Origin: Campylobacter concisus
GTDB lineage: Bacteria > Campylobacterota > Campylobacteria > Campylobacterales > Campylobacteraceae
Reading direction: 5' to 3'
Assembly (NCBI RefSeq): GCF_003048405.1
Contig: NZ_PIQS01000001.1
Span: 970,550 to 1,034,549 of the forward strand
DNA: 64,000 bases
Positions 52,735 through 61,784 of this stretch are shown piece by piece (the first letter of the stretch is position 1; each line of letters begins with the position of its first letter). The notes beneath the pieces are model-generated. The model ran no database searches. It was given only the letters and a program-made list of their open reading frames with translations, and had not been told where the DNA came from. A program made the translations under genes and the position numbers.

Positions 52735-54750
52735 ATGAAAAAAGATAATTTTTACGTAGATAGTGAGATATACGAGCTTACGACACTTTGGGTGCTTCGT
52801 GCTATTTTTGATCTCGCAGGAGAAAAAGAATTATTAAAAGACAGATACGACGATGTCTTAGAGTTTTTGGGTATCGAGGCAAAAGAGCCTAAAGAAGAAG
52901 ATATCCAAAATCTTAAAAACAGACTTGAAATTCTTGAAAAAAGTCAAATTTCATGCGAGCTAAAAGATCTTGAACACAACCTAAATTTACTTCAAGAAAA
53001 TTTAGGTCTAAATAGTACCGAGAGAGATATTTTGAGATTTGTCGCAATCATGTACAACTATGAAGTAGTCTCTAATGCCTGCAATACACTAGGAGAGTTA
53101 AATAACATACAAGCCATAAAAGTCATCTCAAAGATATTAAATTTAAATTTTATTGATGTTCAAAATGCTTTTAGAAAAGATGGAATTTTTGCCAAGACAT
53201 CGATCATAAGACTAGATAATGGCGGACAGAGAATAAGATATAAAATCGATGCCATAAACAATAACTTTATGTGTGATTTGTTTGTTAAATGCGACAGCAT
53301 GGACGAGATATTTGAAAGTGCGATAAAGCCATGCAACAAGACAAATTTGACCACAAAAAACTACCCACACATAAAAGAAGATGTGAAAATTTTGCTCTCG
53401 TTTCTAAAAAGCGCCATTAGCAAAAAGCAAAAAGGAGTAAATGTACTCCTATATGGCTCAGCAGGAACTGGTAAAACAGAGCTTAGTAAAGTGATAGCCA
53501 GTGAGCTAAATTTAAAGCTTTATGAAGTAGCTTATGATGACGAGTACGGATATGCGACTGAGGATAGAAGGCTAAGGTCATATTGTCTTGCACAAAATGT
53601 ATTGTCTGCTGGATCAAATTTGCTCATGTATGACGAAGCAGAGGATATATTTAACACAAATAATGACGAAAAACGACAGTATGGTAAAGCCTTTATAAAT
53701 AGATCTCTTGAAAATAACGAGGTGCCAACCATCTGGATAACAAATAATATTTTTGATATGGATGAGGCCGTAGTTAGAAGGTTTAACCTAGCCATAGAGA
53801 TAGGCATACCAACTGAAGATGTAAGAGCAAAGATCATAAAAAAATATAGTGAAAATTTGATAGACAATAAGCTCATAAAAAAGCTGGCCAAAAATGACTT
53901 TATAGCTCCAGCACTCATCAGCAATGCGAGCGTAGTAGTCTCAAATTTAAACACAAAGGACAAAAATAAAGCTTTTGAGCGAGTAATAAACAACACTTTA
54001 AAAGCACAAGGTTACGAAGAGATAAGAGATTACAATCCAAGAGATGATCTGCCAAGTAGCTACGATCCAAATTTTGTAAACTCGGACTGCGATCTAAACG
54101 AGCTAATGCAAGGCATAAAAATAAGTAAAAATGCTAGAATTTGTCTTTATGGTGTGCCTGGAACTGGCAAAAGTGCTTACGCTAAATTTATCGCTAAAAG
54201 TCTTAAAAAGCCAATCATTATTAAAAAAGGAAGTGATCTTTTATCTATGTTTGTAGGATGGACTGAAAAAAATATAGCACTAGCCTTCAAAGAAGCCAAA
54301 GAAAAACATGCTGTGCTAGTCTTTGACGAAGTAGATAGCTTTTTGCAAGATAGAAGTATGGCTGCAAGAAGCTGGGAGATAACTCAGGTAAATGAGATGC
54401 TTGTACAAATGGAGAGCTTTGATGGCATCTTTATCGCTACGACGAATTTGATCGATAATCTAGATAAAGCCTGTCTTAGAAGATTTGATCTAAAGCTTGA
54501 GTTTGGGTATTTGCTGCCAGAGCAAGCGCGAAATTTGTTTAAAAAAGAGTGCGCACTGCTAAAAGTCAAATTTGATGAAGATACAAGCAAAAAGGTCTCA
54601 AGTCTAGGCTTGTTAGCTCCTGGAGACTTTGCCAGTGTGAGAAGACAAGCTAAATTTAGACCTATAAAAAATGGCGATGACTTTTGCCATAGACTTGAGC
54701 TTGAAGTTGCACTAAAAAATGAAGAAAAGAGCGTGAAAATAGGGTTTTAG
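52735..54750 (+). CDS. Double-AAA+ ATPase of the WYL regulon
   Basis: 671 aa. An N-terminal helical region (residues ~1-210) is followed by two classic AAA+ modules. The first has Walker A GSAGTGKT (241-248) and Walker B L-M-Y-D-E (Asp300, Glu301). The second has GVPGTGKS (473-480) and V-F-D-E (Asp531, Glu532), with V-R-R-F and L-R-R-F arginine-finger regions in each. The resemblance is to unfoldase/remodelling ATPases such as the Cdc48/FtsH type rather than to MCM/ORC. Single gene from site 8. Its substrate is unknown; a remodelling partner for another regulon protein is one idea. Confidence 0.9.
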   Translation: MKKDNFYVDSEIYELTTLWVLRAIFDLAGEKELLKDRYDDVLEFLGIEAKEPKEEDIQNLKNRLEILEKSQISCELKDLEHNLNLLQENLGLNSTERDILRFVAIMYNYEVVSNACNTLGELNNIQAIKVISKILNLNFIDVQNAFRKDGIFAKTSIIRLDNGGQRIRYKIDAINNNFMCDLFVKCDSMDEIFESAIKPCNKTNLTTKNYPHIKEDVKILLSFLKSAISKKQKGVNVLLYGSAGTGKTELSKVIASELNLKLYEVAYDDEYGYATEDRRLRSYCLAQNVLSAGSNLLMYDEAEDIFNTNNDEKRQYGKAFINRSLENNEVPTIWITNNIFDMDEAVVRRFNLAIEIGIPTEDVRAKIIKKYSENLIDNKLIKKLAKNDFIAPALISNASVVVSNLNTKDKNKAFERVINNTLKAQGYEEIRDYNPRDDLPSSYDPNFVNSDCDLNELMQGIKISKNARICLYGVPGTGKSAYAKFIAKSLKKPIIIKKGSDLLSMFVGWTEKNIALAFKEAKEKHAVLVFDEVDSFLQDRSMAARSWEITQVNEMLVQMESFDGIFIATTNLIDNLDKACLRRFDLKLEFGYLLPEQARNLFKKECALLKVKFDEDTSKKVSSLGLLAPGDFASVRRQAKFRPIKNGDDFCHRLELEVALKNEEKSVKIGF

Positions 54751-54763
54751 GGACTATCCCTAA

Positions 54764-54805
54764 CGAGGTATTTTTGTCTGACTTGTCAGACAAAAAGTAT
54801 CCTCG
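54764..54805. repeat. Long palindrome downstream of the double-AAA gene
   Basis: A 12-bp perfect core (54771-54782 / 54785-54796, TTTTTGTCTGAC against its complement, 2-nt loop) is extended by CGAGG/CCTCG arms with small bulges. It contains TGTCT and AGACA in the reverse order to the regulon sites. It has no T-tract after it, so a transcription terminator is possible but not typical. Confidence 0.7.
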
Positions 54806-55022
54806 CCCTGATAAAAATAGAAAATAGCTTTTTGATAGTGGCTGTCATGTATGTGCAAATTGTAAGCTTGTTATAGATTATTTTTTGATCCGTTTAAGGT
54901 AATATTAAAAATACGATTCAAGAATTATATCATGACCACAAAATATTTCTGTGTGATTTTGGATGGTATCTTAATATGTTAAAAATATTGAAAATTTTAT
55001 ATATTATCAGTAAATCAAAAAG

Positions 55023-55841
55023 CTATAAGATTAAGCCTCGTTTTAAAATTTCAAATAACCTTAAATTTACAAAGTAGTTTATCAGCCCGAGCTTTACGCA
55101 TTTAAACGCTCCTAATTTTTCGCAAATTTTAAGATATTTAGAAGCGGTTTGTCTAGAGATATTTAGTTTTTTCTCCACCGATTCTATCTTTGTATATGGA
55201 TATGAAAAAAGTAACTCCACAAAATCTTTGCTATATACGCCTCGCTCTTTTCCCTGCAAGAGCTCGCTAAATTCTCTTATGGCATCGTCTATCTCTTTTA
55301 TGAGCGTGACGGACGCCTCTGCGGTATGCTCTATGTCGTTTAGCATATACTCTATCCAAGCACTCCACTCACCGTTTTTACTTACGTTTTCTAAAAGTTC
55401 GTAGCATCTGGATTTATTTTTTATGATATAAGCGCTTAGGTATAAAATCGGTAGATCAAGAAGCTTTTTATGCGTTAGATATAAGACGTTTATGATGCGT
55501 CCGGTTCTACAGTTTCCACCATAAAACGGATGTATGGTTTCAAACTGATAGTGGATCACCACTAGTCTAATTAGCGGATCAAGATCGTCCATGTCGTCGT
55601 TTATGTACTTTTCTAAATTTGCCATCAACCTATTTATATCGTCTATGTGTTGCGGCGGTATATGTTTTATCTCGCCCGTGGCGGGATTTTTAAGCATAGT
55701 TCCACTTTGGGTGCGAAATCCGGCGTTACTACGCTGTAAGCGTTTTTGAATCTCTATTATATGACGAGTTAAAAATAGATTATCTTTTTTTATAAGCGAG
55801 TAGCTTTTTTTAAGGCGATTTCGTAGTTCAAGTCCTTTCAT
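55023..55841 (-). CDS. Fic family protein, apparently N-terminally truncated
   Basis: Fic-domain AMP-transferase-like protein. The active-site loop reads HPFYGGNCRTGR (canonical HPFxxGNGR), so the second Gly of GNGR is Cys114 (counted from the 55850 start). The C-terminus carries a winged-HTH-like segment (V-E-K-K-L-N-I-S-R-Q-T-A-S-K-Y-L). Usual Fic proteins have about 90 more N-terminal residues, including the inhibitory helix. Here an in-frame stop lies just upstream, and another frame encodes D-L-N-Y-E-I-A-L-K-K-A-T-R-L, which fits the family better than the called start. A frameshift at the A7 tract near 55788 is likely. Confidence 0.72.
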   Translation of the reverse strand: MKGLELRNRLKKSYSLIKKDNLFLTRHIIEIQKRLQRSNAGFRTQSGTMLKNPATGEIKHIPPQHIDDINRLMANLEKYINDDMDDLDPLIRLVVIHYQFETIHPFYGGNCRTGRIINVLYLTHKKLLDLPILYLSAYIIKNKSRCYELLENVSKNGEWSAWIEYMLNDIEHTAEASVTLIKEIDDAIREFSELLQGKERGVYSKDFVELLFSYPYTKIESVEKKLNISRQTASKYLKICEKLGAFKCVKLGLINYFVNLRLFEILKRGLIL

Positions 55842-55895
55842 CCGCACCAACCAAATTCCCTAAAATACGGTATTTCAAGACTTAATCTTTTAAAA

Positions 55896-55915
55896 GGTAA
55901 CCCGATGGGTAACCC
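55896..55915 (-). promoter_or_regulatory. Direct repeat upstream of fic, possible operator
   Basis: GGTAACCC occurs at 55896-55903 and again at 55908-55915 (12-bp period), about 45 bp upstream of the Fic coding region. The spacing of one helical turn suggests a protein-binding site; the Fic protein's own C-terminal HTH could be the binder. Confidence 0.4.
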
Positions 55916-56192
55916 AAGCTTCTACTTTTATTTTTCTACATTATTTTTTAACTATGCTTTTTAAAAAATGATACATTGTTCTGGTTCTTAAAACGTTTAC
56001 TTTTTTGCAAAAGTATAAAAAGACAAAAATATGTTTTTCTAAAAATAGAGTATGTCTCCTAGAAAAACATTTTAGTCTTTAAAAACTTATTCTTATACAA
56101 CCTATTTGTTTAATAAAGTAAGTTTTGGCACCATCTTCAAACGATAGTGCAGTAAGGTCTTAGCCAGACGGGCAAATAGCCTAGCGGCTACT

Positions 56193-56301
56193 ATAAAAAT
56201 CAGCTTAATTTAAGAAAAAATTAAACGGCTGATTTTTATGTAATCGGCGTGCCAATACCTCAACCAAAAAGTTGCTCATTAGCTTTTTGTTTGAGGTATT
56301 G
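56193..56301. ncRNA. Candidate structured RNA with two long hairpins
   Basis: Hairpin 1: a 12-bp stem (56193-56204 / 56228-56239) stacked on a 7-bp stem (56205-56211 / 56218-56224) with a 3-nt bulge. Hairpin 2: CAATACCTCAA (56253-56263) with TTGAGGTATTG (56291-56301), then a C/T mismatch and CAAAAAG/CTTTTTG. They are 13 nt apart. The strand is not determinable from the palindromes, and neither looks like a simple terminator. Confidence 0.45.
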
Positions 56302-56439
56302 AACCAGTTTGTAAATCCTATTTTAGTATATCATTTGCGGCTTTTACTTATCTAAACGATTTTGTAATTATCTATGTCTTGATGCTTTTAAGGTGTTTTA
56401 CCGTAATATAAAAATACACAAGGCTAAAAAGTGGAAATA

Positions 56440-56448
56440 TGCTATAAT
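56440..56448 (+). promoter_or_regulatory. Extended -10 promoter of the PIN toxin-antitoxin pair
   Basis: TGCTATAAT (TG-N-TATAAT) lies 25 bp upstream of the antitoxin ATG, with AAAGGA as ribosome site between them. Confidence 0.6.
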
Positions 56449-56472
56449 TATTAAAAGTCTAAAAGGATTAAT

Positions 56473-56691
56473 ATGCTAGCCAAACTGGAACTATCCATAG
56501 AAAAACCTGATGTGCTCGCCAAGGTTAAGGAATTTTTAAAAAGCCTAGGCAATGATATCAAGGTAAAAGAAGAAAATATAACCAATAAAAAGCTAGAAGC
56601 GTTTAATAGCGTATGCGGTAGCGTTAAATTAAACATTCCCATCGAACCTGAAGAACTAGAAGAAGCAAGAGCTAAAAAATATGTCTTATAA
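56473..56691 (+). CDS. Putative antitoxin of a PIN-domain toxin-antitoxin pair
   Basis: 72 aa, charged, no recognised DNA-binding fold; it does not show the AbrB or ribbon-helix-helix motifs of common VapB antitoxins. The antitoxin role is inferred from size and from the 11-bp overlap with the PIN toxin gene, the usual order for such pairs. Confidence 0.7.
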   Translation: MLAKLELSIEKPDVLAKVKEFLKSLGNDIKVKEENITNKKLEAFNSVCGSVKLNIPIEPEELEEARAKKYVL

Positions 56692-57148
56692 CGTATTTTT
56701 GGACACTAATGCTTTAATAGACATCTTGGTCGATTATGAAACGCCGACTACATATGATAAAATAAGAAGCGACGCGAAGCTGGCATTAAAAACTAAAATA
56801 TACATAGCCGAGCTTATAAAAAACAATCCCGACATAAAGCTATTCATAAACACGACTACCGTAACCAACGTATTTTTTATATTAACGAATAGGCAAAAAA
56901 TAAGTAAAAGCCTAGTTGCTAGCCAAATTTTAAATTTACATAAACAAAAAGAGCTTTTTACGGTTGTTTGCGAAGGTGACACCATAAGAGAAGCCGCGTT
57001 AAATTATTGTATTCAAAATGACGCGGACTACGAAGATGCGCTCCAATACTTCTGCGCCTTAAAACATAATTGTAAAGCTATAATAACTAACGATAAAAAT
57101 TTTCCTGATATTGATATTAAGCTTATTAGAACTTATCAAGAGGCATAA
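56681..57148 (+). CDS. PIN-domain ribonuclease toxin (VapC-like)
   Basis: 155 aa PIN domain. Acidic metal residues are visible in V-F-L-D-T-N-A-L-I-D near the start, in D-A-D-Y-E-D-A-L-Q-Y near residue 110 and in I-I-T-N-D-K-N-F near 133. VapC-type toxins cleave RNA and arrest translation. It overlaps the antitoxin gene and ends 3 bp before the methyltransferase gene, so it may be read through into the restriction-like operon. Confidence 0.88.
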   Translation: MSYNVFLDTNALIDILVDYETPTTYDKIRSDAKLALKTKIYIAELIKNNPDIKLFINTTTVTNVFFILTNRQKISKSLVASQILNLHKQKELFTVVCEGDTIREAALNYCIQNDADYEDALQYFCALKHNCKAIITNDKNFPDIDIKLIRTYQEA

Positions 57149-57151
57149 GTT

Positions 57152-59872
57152 ATGGGTTATAATTATTTAGAATTCGAAGATAGGCTTCAAAGCATCGTAG
57201 AAAATTTAAACGAGAGTAATTTTATATACGAGTTTTTATCTCTTTGTGGACTGCCTAAAGCCACGATTTCAAAACTAAAACAAGGCACGAGTAATCTTTC
57301 AAACCTAGAAAATGTAAAGCACCTTAAAAACAAAATTTATTTTGCCGTTTCGCCGCACGGTAAAACGCTTGAAACATTCGCAAATATCGCCGAAGAACTC
57401 GGCGTAAACGACTCTACTAGATTTATCTTTGCAACGGATTTTAAAAATATCAATGCAAAAGACGTCAAAACAGGCGATACGCTAGATATAAATTTTGCAG
57501 ATTTGCCAAAGTATTTTGATTTTTTCTTGCCGTTAATGGGCGTCGAAAAGGTCGAATACGATAAAGAGAATCCACTTGATCAAAAGGCTGCAAGTAGATT
57601 TTTACGAGTTTATGACGAGCTAGCAGCGGCAAATAAAAACATCGACCCTAAGGTTTTAAATTTATTTCTTATTAGGCTTTTATTTTGCCTATTTGCCGAG
57701 GATACTGGCATTTTTGAAAAAGACTCCTTTACTTCCGATGTAAAAAGGCTCGCGCAAGTGGCTAGCAGTGATCTAAACGCGCCCATAGCTCAAATTTTTG
57801 AAAAACTATCCCGTAAGGAAAATGTGGACGATGCAGCTTGGCTGCAAAAGTATCCGTACGTAAACGGCAATCTTTTTGCATCGCCTCACCAGCGTTTAAA
57901 TTTTACCACAAAAGCCAAAAAGCTAATTATCGAGGCAGGCTCGATGCTTAACTGGTCGCAGATAAATCCCGACATCTTAGGCTCTATGATCCAGACTGCA
58001 TCCAGCAAGAGTTTGCGTCAAAATTTAGGCATGCACTACACCAGCGTCGAGAATATCATGAAGGTCATCAGGCCGCTGTTTTTGGATAAACTAAAAGACG
58101 AACTGCGCAAAATTTCATCGTCAAGCTATAAAAACGAAACTAAAATTTCGAAGCTAAAACAGCTACTTTCTCGCATCGGCAGGATGAAATTTTTCGATCC
58201 AGCCTGCGGTTCGGGTAACTTTTTAATCATCGCTTATAAAGAAATGAGGAGACTGGAGATCGAAATTTACGAAGAGATCATAAGGTTAGATCAGCAAATA
58301 ATGCTTTTTGATCCTATCGTGCAGCTTAGTCAGTTTTACGGCATAGAGATAGACGATTTTGCTCATGAGGTAGCGATACTATCGCTTTGGATAAGCGACC
58401 ATCAGATGAATACCGAACTAAACGGTAAAATCCCGAATTTCATTCGCAAAACCCTTCCGCTTCAAAAGATAGGCGGTATAACCTGCGCTAACGCTTTAAG
58501 GGTCGATTGGAACGAAATTTGCCCGAAAAATAAAGACGATGAGGTTTTCGTATTCGGCAATCCGCCGTATCTTGGAGCGAGGCGACAAGATAAGAGTCAA
58601 AAGTCTGACATAAAATATGTATTCGGAAATATTTATGGTGTAGGGGAATTAGACTATATATCTGCGTGGTTTTATCTGGGGGCAAGGTATATAGAGGATT
58701 CAAATTCTCTTTTGGCTTTCGTTAGTACGAATTCAATCACTCAAGGCGAACAAGTCGGCTATTTATGGAATGAAATTTTAAATTTTGCCGAAATTAGTTT
58801 TGCCTATACTTCATTTAAATGGCAAAACAATGCAGCTCACAATGCTGGCGTAACCGTTATAGTCGTAGGATTAAAATCTTTGCAGACCGAATTTGATAAA
58901 ACAATTTTTATCGGTAGCGAGAAAATTTTAGCTAGGAATATTAATCCATATTTAGCAGATGCTCAAAATATCATCGTAAATTTTACCACTACTCAAATAA
59001 ATAAAAATTTACCTGTAATGTATGGCGGAAATAAACCTATAGATGGCGGAAATTTGCTTTTAAATTACGATGAATACATTAAAGTTATTAATAAATATCC
59101 AGAGATATCAAAAATTCTAAAAAGATATATTGGCTCCGATGAACTCTTAAATTTAATTCCTAGATATTGTATTTGGCTGACGGATGACAATATAAAAGAT
59201 TTTCAAGAGCATGAATTTATAAAGCCCAGACTACAAGCGGTTAGGCAAAATCGTCTTAAAAGTTCAGATAAACAAACCAAAAAATACGCAGACAAACCCC
59301 ATCTTTTTGTTACCAGAATAATAAAAGAGGAGTGCGGTGATTCAAAAAAGGACATGATTCACATCATTATTCCCCGCGTTTCATCCGAAAATAGATTGTA
59401 TGTTCCTATGGGGTTAATGTACGAGGATGAAATTATATCTAATGCTTGTGCCGTCATCTACGATGCGCCGATTTGGCTTTTGGGGATTTTGTCCTCGCGC
59501 ATGCATATGGTTTGGCTGCGAGCTATCGGCGGAAAATTAGAAACTCGTTATAGATATTCGGCAAGTTTGGTTTATAATACCTTCGTCGTGCCCGAAATTT
59601 CAGATCAGATGAAAGAAAATCTCGAAGAGCAAATGGGCGAAATTTTAGACAAAAGAGACTTTTTGGGCGGCTCGCTCGCTAGTCTTTACGGCTCGCCGCT
59701 AGCCGAAAACAATCCAAAGCCTATGAACGAAGAGCTTTTAAATTTACATAAACGCCTAGATAGGCTAGTGGATAGTATCTATCAAAGAGCCGAGTTTAAA
59801 AACGACGAGGAGAGGCTGGCGCTGCTTTTAAATTTATACAAACAACGTATAGAGGAGCTGGAAAATGAGTGA
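57152..59872 (+). CDS. MmeI-like DNA N6-adenine methyltransferase with target-recognition domain
   Basis: 906 aa. A SAM-binding motif DPACGSGNF is at residues 349-357 and catalytic NPPY at 470-473. They are followed by a target-recognition/C-terminal region similar to type IIG enzymes of the MmeI class. The N-terminal ~200 residues contain F-I-F-A-T-D-F-K-N-I but no D...ExK nuclease core, so cleavage must come from another subunit. The stop overlaps the helicase gene by 8 bp. It is the modification/specificity subunit of a three-gene system. Confidence 0.88.
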   Translation: MGYNYLEFEDRLQSIVENLNESNFIYEFLSLCGLPKATISKLKQGTSNLSNLENVKHLKNKIYFAVSPHGKTLETFANIAEELGVNDSTRFIFATDFKNINAKDVKTGDTLDINFADLPKYFDFFLPLMGVEKVEYDKENPLDQKAASRFLRVYDELAAANKNIDPKVLNLFLIRLLFCLFAEDTGIFEKDSFTSDVKRLAQVASSDLNAPIAQIFEKLSRKENVDDAAWLQKYPYVNGNLFASPHQRLNFTTKAKKLIIEAGSMLNWSQINPDILGSMIQTASSKSLRQNLGMHYTSVENIMKVIRPLFLDKLKDELRKISSSSYKNETKISKLKQLLSRIGRMKFFDPACGSGNFLIIAYKEMRRLEIEIYEEIIRLDQQIMLFDPIVQLSQFYGIEIDDFAHEVAILSLWISDHQMNTELNGKIPNFIRKTLPLQKIGGITCANALRVDWNEICPKNKDDEVFVFGNPPYLGARRQDKSQKSDIKYVFGNIYGVGELDYISAWFYLGARYIEDSNSLLAFVSTNSITQGEQVGYLWNEILNFAEISFAYTSFKWQNNAAHNAGVTVIVVGLKSLQTEFDKTIFIGSEKILARNINPYLADAQNIIVNFTTTQINKNLPVMYGGNKPIDGGNLLLNYDEYIKVINKYPEISKILKRYIGSDELLNLIPRYCIWLTDDNIKDFQEHEFIKPRLQAVRQNRLKSSDKQTKKYADKPHLFVTRIIKEECGDSKKDMIHIIIPRVSSENRLYVPMGLMYEDEIISNACAVIYDAPIWLLGILSSRMHMVWLRAIGGKLETRYRYSASLVYNTFVVPEISDQMKENLEEQMGEILDKRDFLGGSLASLYGSPLAENNPKPMNEELLNLHKRLDRLVDSIYQRAEFKNDEERLALLLNLYKQRIEELENE

Positions 59873-61784
59873 AAATTTAATCGATATAAACTACGATAAA
59901 AACGGCTCTAGTAAGAGCACGGATATGCTTGGTATGCGCGATATGCAGCGCAGAGTTTATGAAAAGCGAAACGAAGAGTATCTACTCATAAAAGCTCCGC
60001 CCGCATCGGGCAAATCTCGCGCCCTGATGTTTGTCGCGCTCGATAAACTGCACAGGCAGGGCATAAAAAAGGTCATAGTCGCGGTGCCGGAAAAATCAAT
60101 AGGAGCGTCTTTTAAAAATACCGACTTAAAAAGCGGAGGATTTTACTACGACTGGACGGTGGAGCCTAGAAACAACCTAGTAACGGCAGGCGGAGATAAA
60201 GGCAAAGTAAAGGCGTTTATGGAGTTTATGAACTCAAGCGACGAAATTTTAATCTGCACTCACGCGACGTTTAGATTTGCCTACGAAGAGATAAAAAGCG
60301 ACTCTAAATTTGACGGTTGCGTCATAGCCATAGACGAGTTTCATCACGTCTCATCAGAGGATAGCTCGGTTTTGGGACAGGCTTTAAAAAATATACTTCG
60401 TAATTCAGACGCTCACGTGATAGCAATGACGGGCTCTTACTTTAGGGGCGACAGCGCCGTGATACTGGAGCCTGAGGACGAGGATAAATTCGCAAAAGTA
60501 ACCTACACCTACTACGAGCAACTAAACGGATACGAATATCTAAAAAGCTTCGGTATAGGTTATCATTTCTATAAAGGCGAGTATTTAAGCGCTTTACACG
60601 AGGTGCTAGATACAGATAAAAAGACGATAATCCATATACCCAGCGTAAATTCCATCGAATCGACCAAAGATAAATACAACGAAGTAGATAGCATAATAGA
60701 CATAATAGGTGAATTTGAGTATGCCGACGAAAACGGTATATATCACGTAAAAAGAAGCGACGGTAAAATATTAAAAGTGGCCGATCTGGTTACAGATAAC
60801 GCGGATAGAGAAAAGGTCTCGGCGTATCTTAGGCAGATGAAAGAGCTTGACGACCTAGACATAATAATAGCGCTAAATATGGCAAAGGAAGGCTTTGATT
60901 GGCCTTGGTGCGAGCATGCGCTCACTATCGGTTACCGCGGCTCTTTAACAGAAGTAGTCCAGATAATCGGACGCTGCACGAGAGATAGCTCGAACAAAAC
61001 TAGGGCTCAATTTACGAATTTGATCGCAAGTCCGGATGCCAGCGAAGACGAGACGAAAGGTAGCGTAAATACTATGCTAAAAGCAATCTCGGCATCTTTG
61101 TTAATGGAGCAGGTTTTAGCGCCGGATATCAAATTTAAACCTCGCCGTAACCCTAGCGAAAAAGGGGACTCTAAGGATTATATCTACATAAAAGGCTTAA
61201 AAGAACCATCGACGGCAAAAGTAAAAGAGATCATCCAAAACGATCTGCACGAACTAAGAGCTAGCATACTAAGCGATAACGACGTGCAAAGAGCGATGGC
61301 AGGCAAAGATCCTAAGCTAATAAACAACCTGCTAATCCCTAAAGTTATACAAAAGACGTATCCGAATTTAAGCGATAACGAAATAGACGAGGTTAGACAA
61401 CACGTCATAACCGATCTCGTGCTAAAAAATGCCAAATTTGAAACTACAAGCGGAAATAAAGAATTTATAAGGCTGGCTAGCAAATTCGTCCTCGTCGATG
61501 AGCTAGATATAAATTTAATAGAAAGCGTGTGTCCTTTCCAAGACGCCTATAAAATGATGTCTAAAAAGCTAGATGCGCCTACGCTAAAAATAATACAGCG
61601 AGTAATCGACTCTCAAAAAATCGAGATAACCGATGAGGAGCTTTTGGTGGCGGCCAATAAAATAAAAGACTTTTTCCATGAAAACGGACATTTGCCGGAT
61701 AAAAATTCGCAGGATGAATTTGAGCGAAGGCTGGCTTACGCATTAGCTAAATTAGCTACGAAAAAGAAGCAAAAAGATGGCTAA
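59865..61784 (+). CDS. SF2 helicase/translocase of the restriction-like operon
   Basis: 639 aa. Motif I APPASGKS (44-51), motif II DEFH (157-160), motif III M-T-G-S-Y and motif VI QIIGRCTR (366-373) define a superfamily 2 enzyme related to type I/III restriction translocases. The C-terminal ~35 residues (I-K-D-F-F-H-E-N-G-H-L-P-D ... E-R-R-L-A-Y-A-L) resemble a segment in the next protein. It has no nuclease domain. It overlaps both neighbours by 8 bp, so the three proteins are probably made in fixed ratio. Confidence 0.9.
   Translation: MSENLIDINYDKNGSSKSTDMLGMRDMQRRVYEKRNEEYLLIKAPPASGKSRALMFVALDKLHRQGIKKVIVAVPEKSIGASFKNTDLKSGGFYYDWTVEPRNNLVTAGGDKGKVKAFMEFMNSSDEILICTHATFRFAYEEIKSDSKFDGCVIAIDEFHHVSSEDSSVLGQALKNILRNSDAHVIAMTGSYFRGDSAVILEPEDEDKFAKVTYTYYEQLNGYEYLKSFGIGYHFYKGEYLSALHEVLDTDKKTIIHIPSVNSIESTKDKYNEVDSIIDIIGEFEYADENGIYHVKRSDGKILKVADLVTDNADREKVSAYLRQMKELDDLDIIIALNMAKEGFDWPWCEHALTIGYRGSLTEVVQIIGRCTRDSSNKTRAQFTNLIASPDASEDETKGSVNTMLKAISASLLMEQVLAPDIKFKPRRNPSEKGDSKDYIYIKGLKEPSTAKVKEIIQNDLHELRASILSDNDVQRAMAGKDPKLINNLLIPKVIQKTYPNLSDNEIDEVRQHVITDLVLKNAKFETTSGNKEFIRLASKFVLVDELDINLIESVCPFQDAYKMMSKKLDAPTLKIIQRVIDSQKIEITDEELLVAANKIKDFFHENGHLPDKNSQDEFERRLAYALAKLATKKKQKDG

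Larger units (their letters stand above)
55851..56472. other. Hairpin-rich non-coding region between fic and the PIN locus
   Basis: 622 bp without a credible ORF. From left to right it holds the fic direct repeat, an imperfect inverted repeat with a perfect 11-bp core (56031-56041 / 56060-56070), a 12+7-bp hairpin (56193-56239), an 11+7-bp hairpin (56253-56301) and a promoter for the PIN pair at 56440-56448. The density of stems is much higher than in other gaps of this window. Confidence 0.7.

Noticed and set aside
54764..54805. Ordinary intrinsic terminator
   Set aside because: No T-tract follows on either side, so it is listed as a palindrome rather than a terminator.
56193..56301. Retron, CRISPR or type III toxin-antitoxin RNA
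   Set aside because: No reverse transcriptase, no cas gene and no tandem repeats are present; only two different hairpins.
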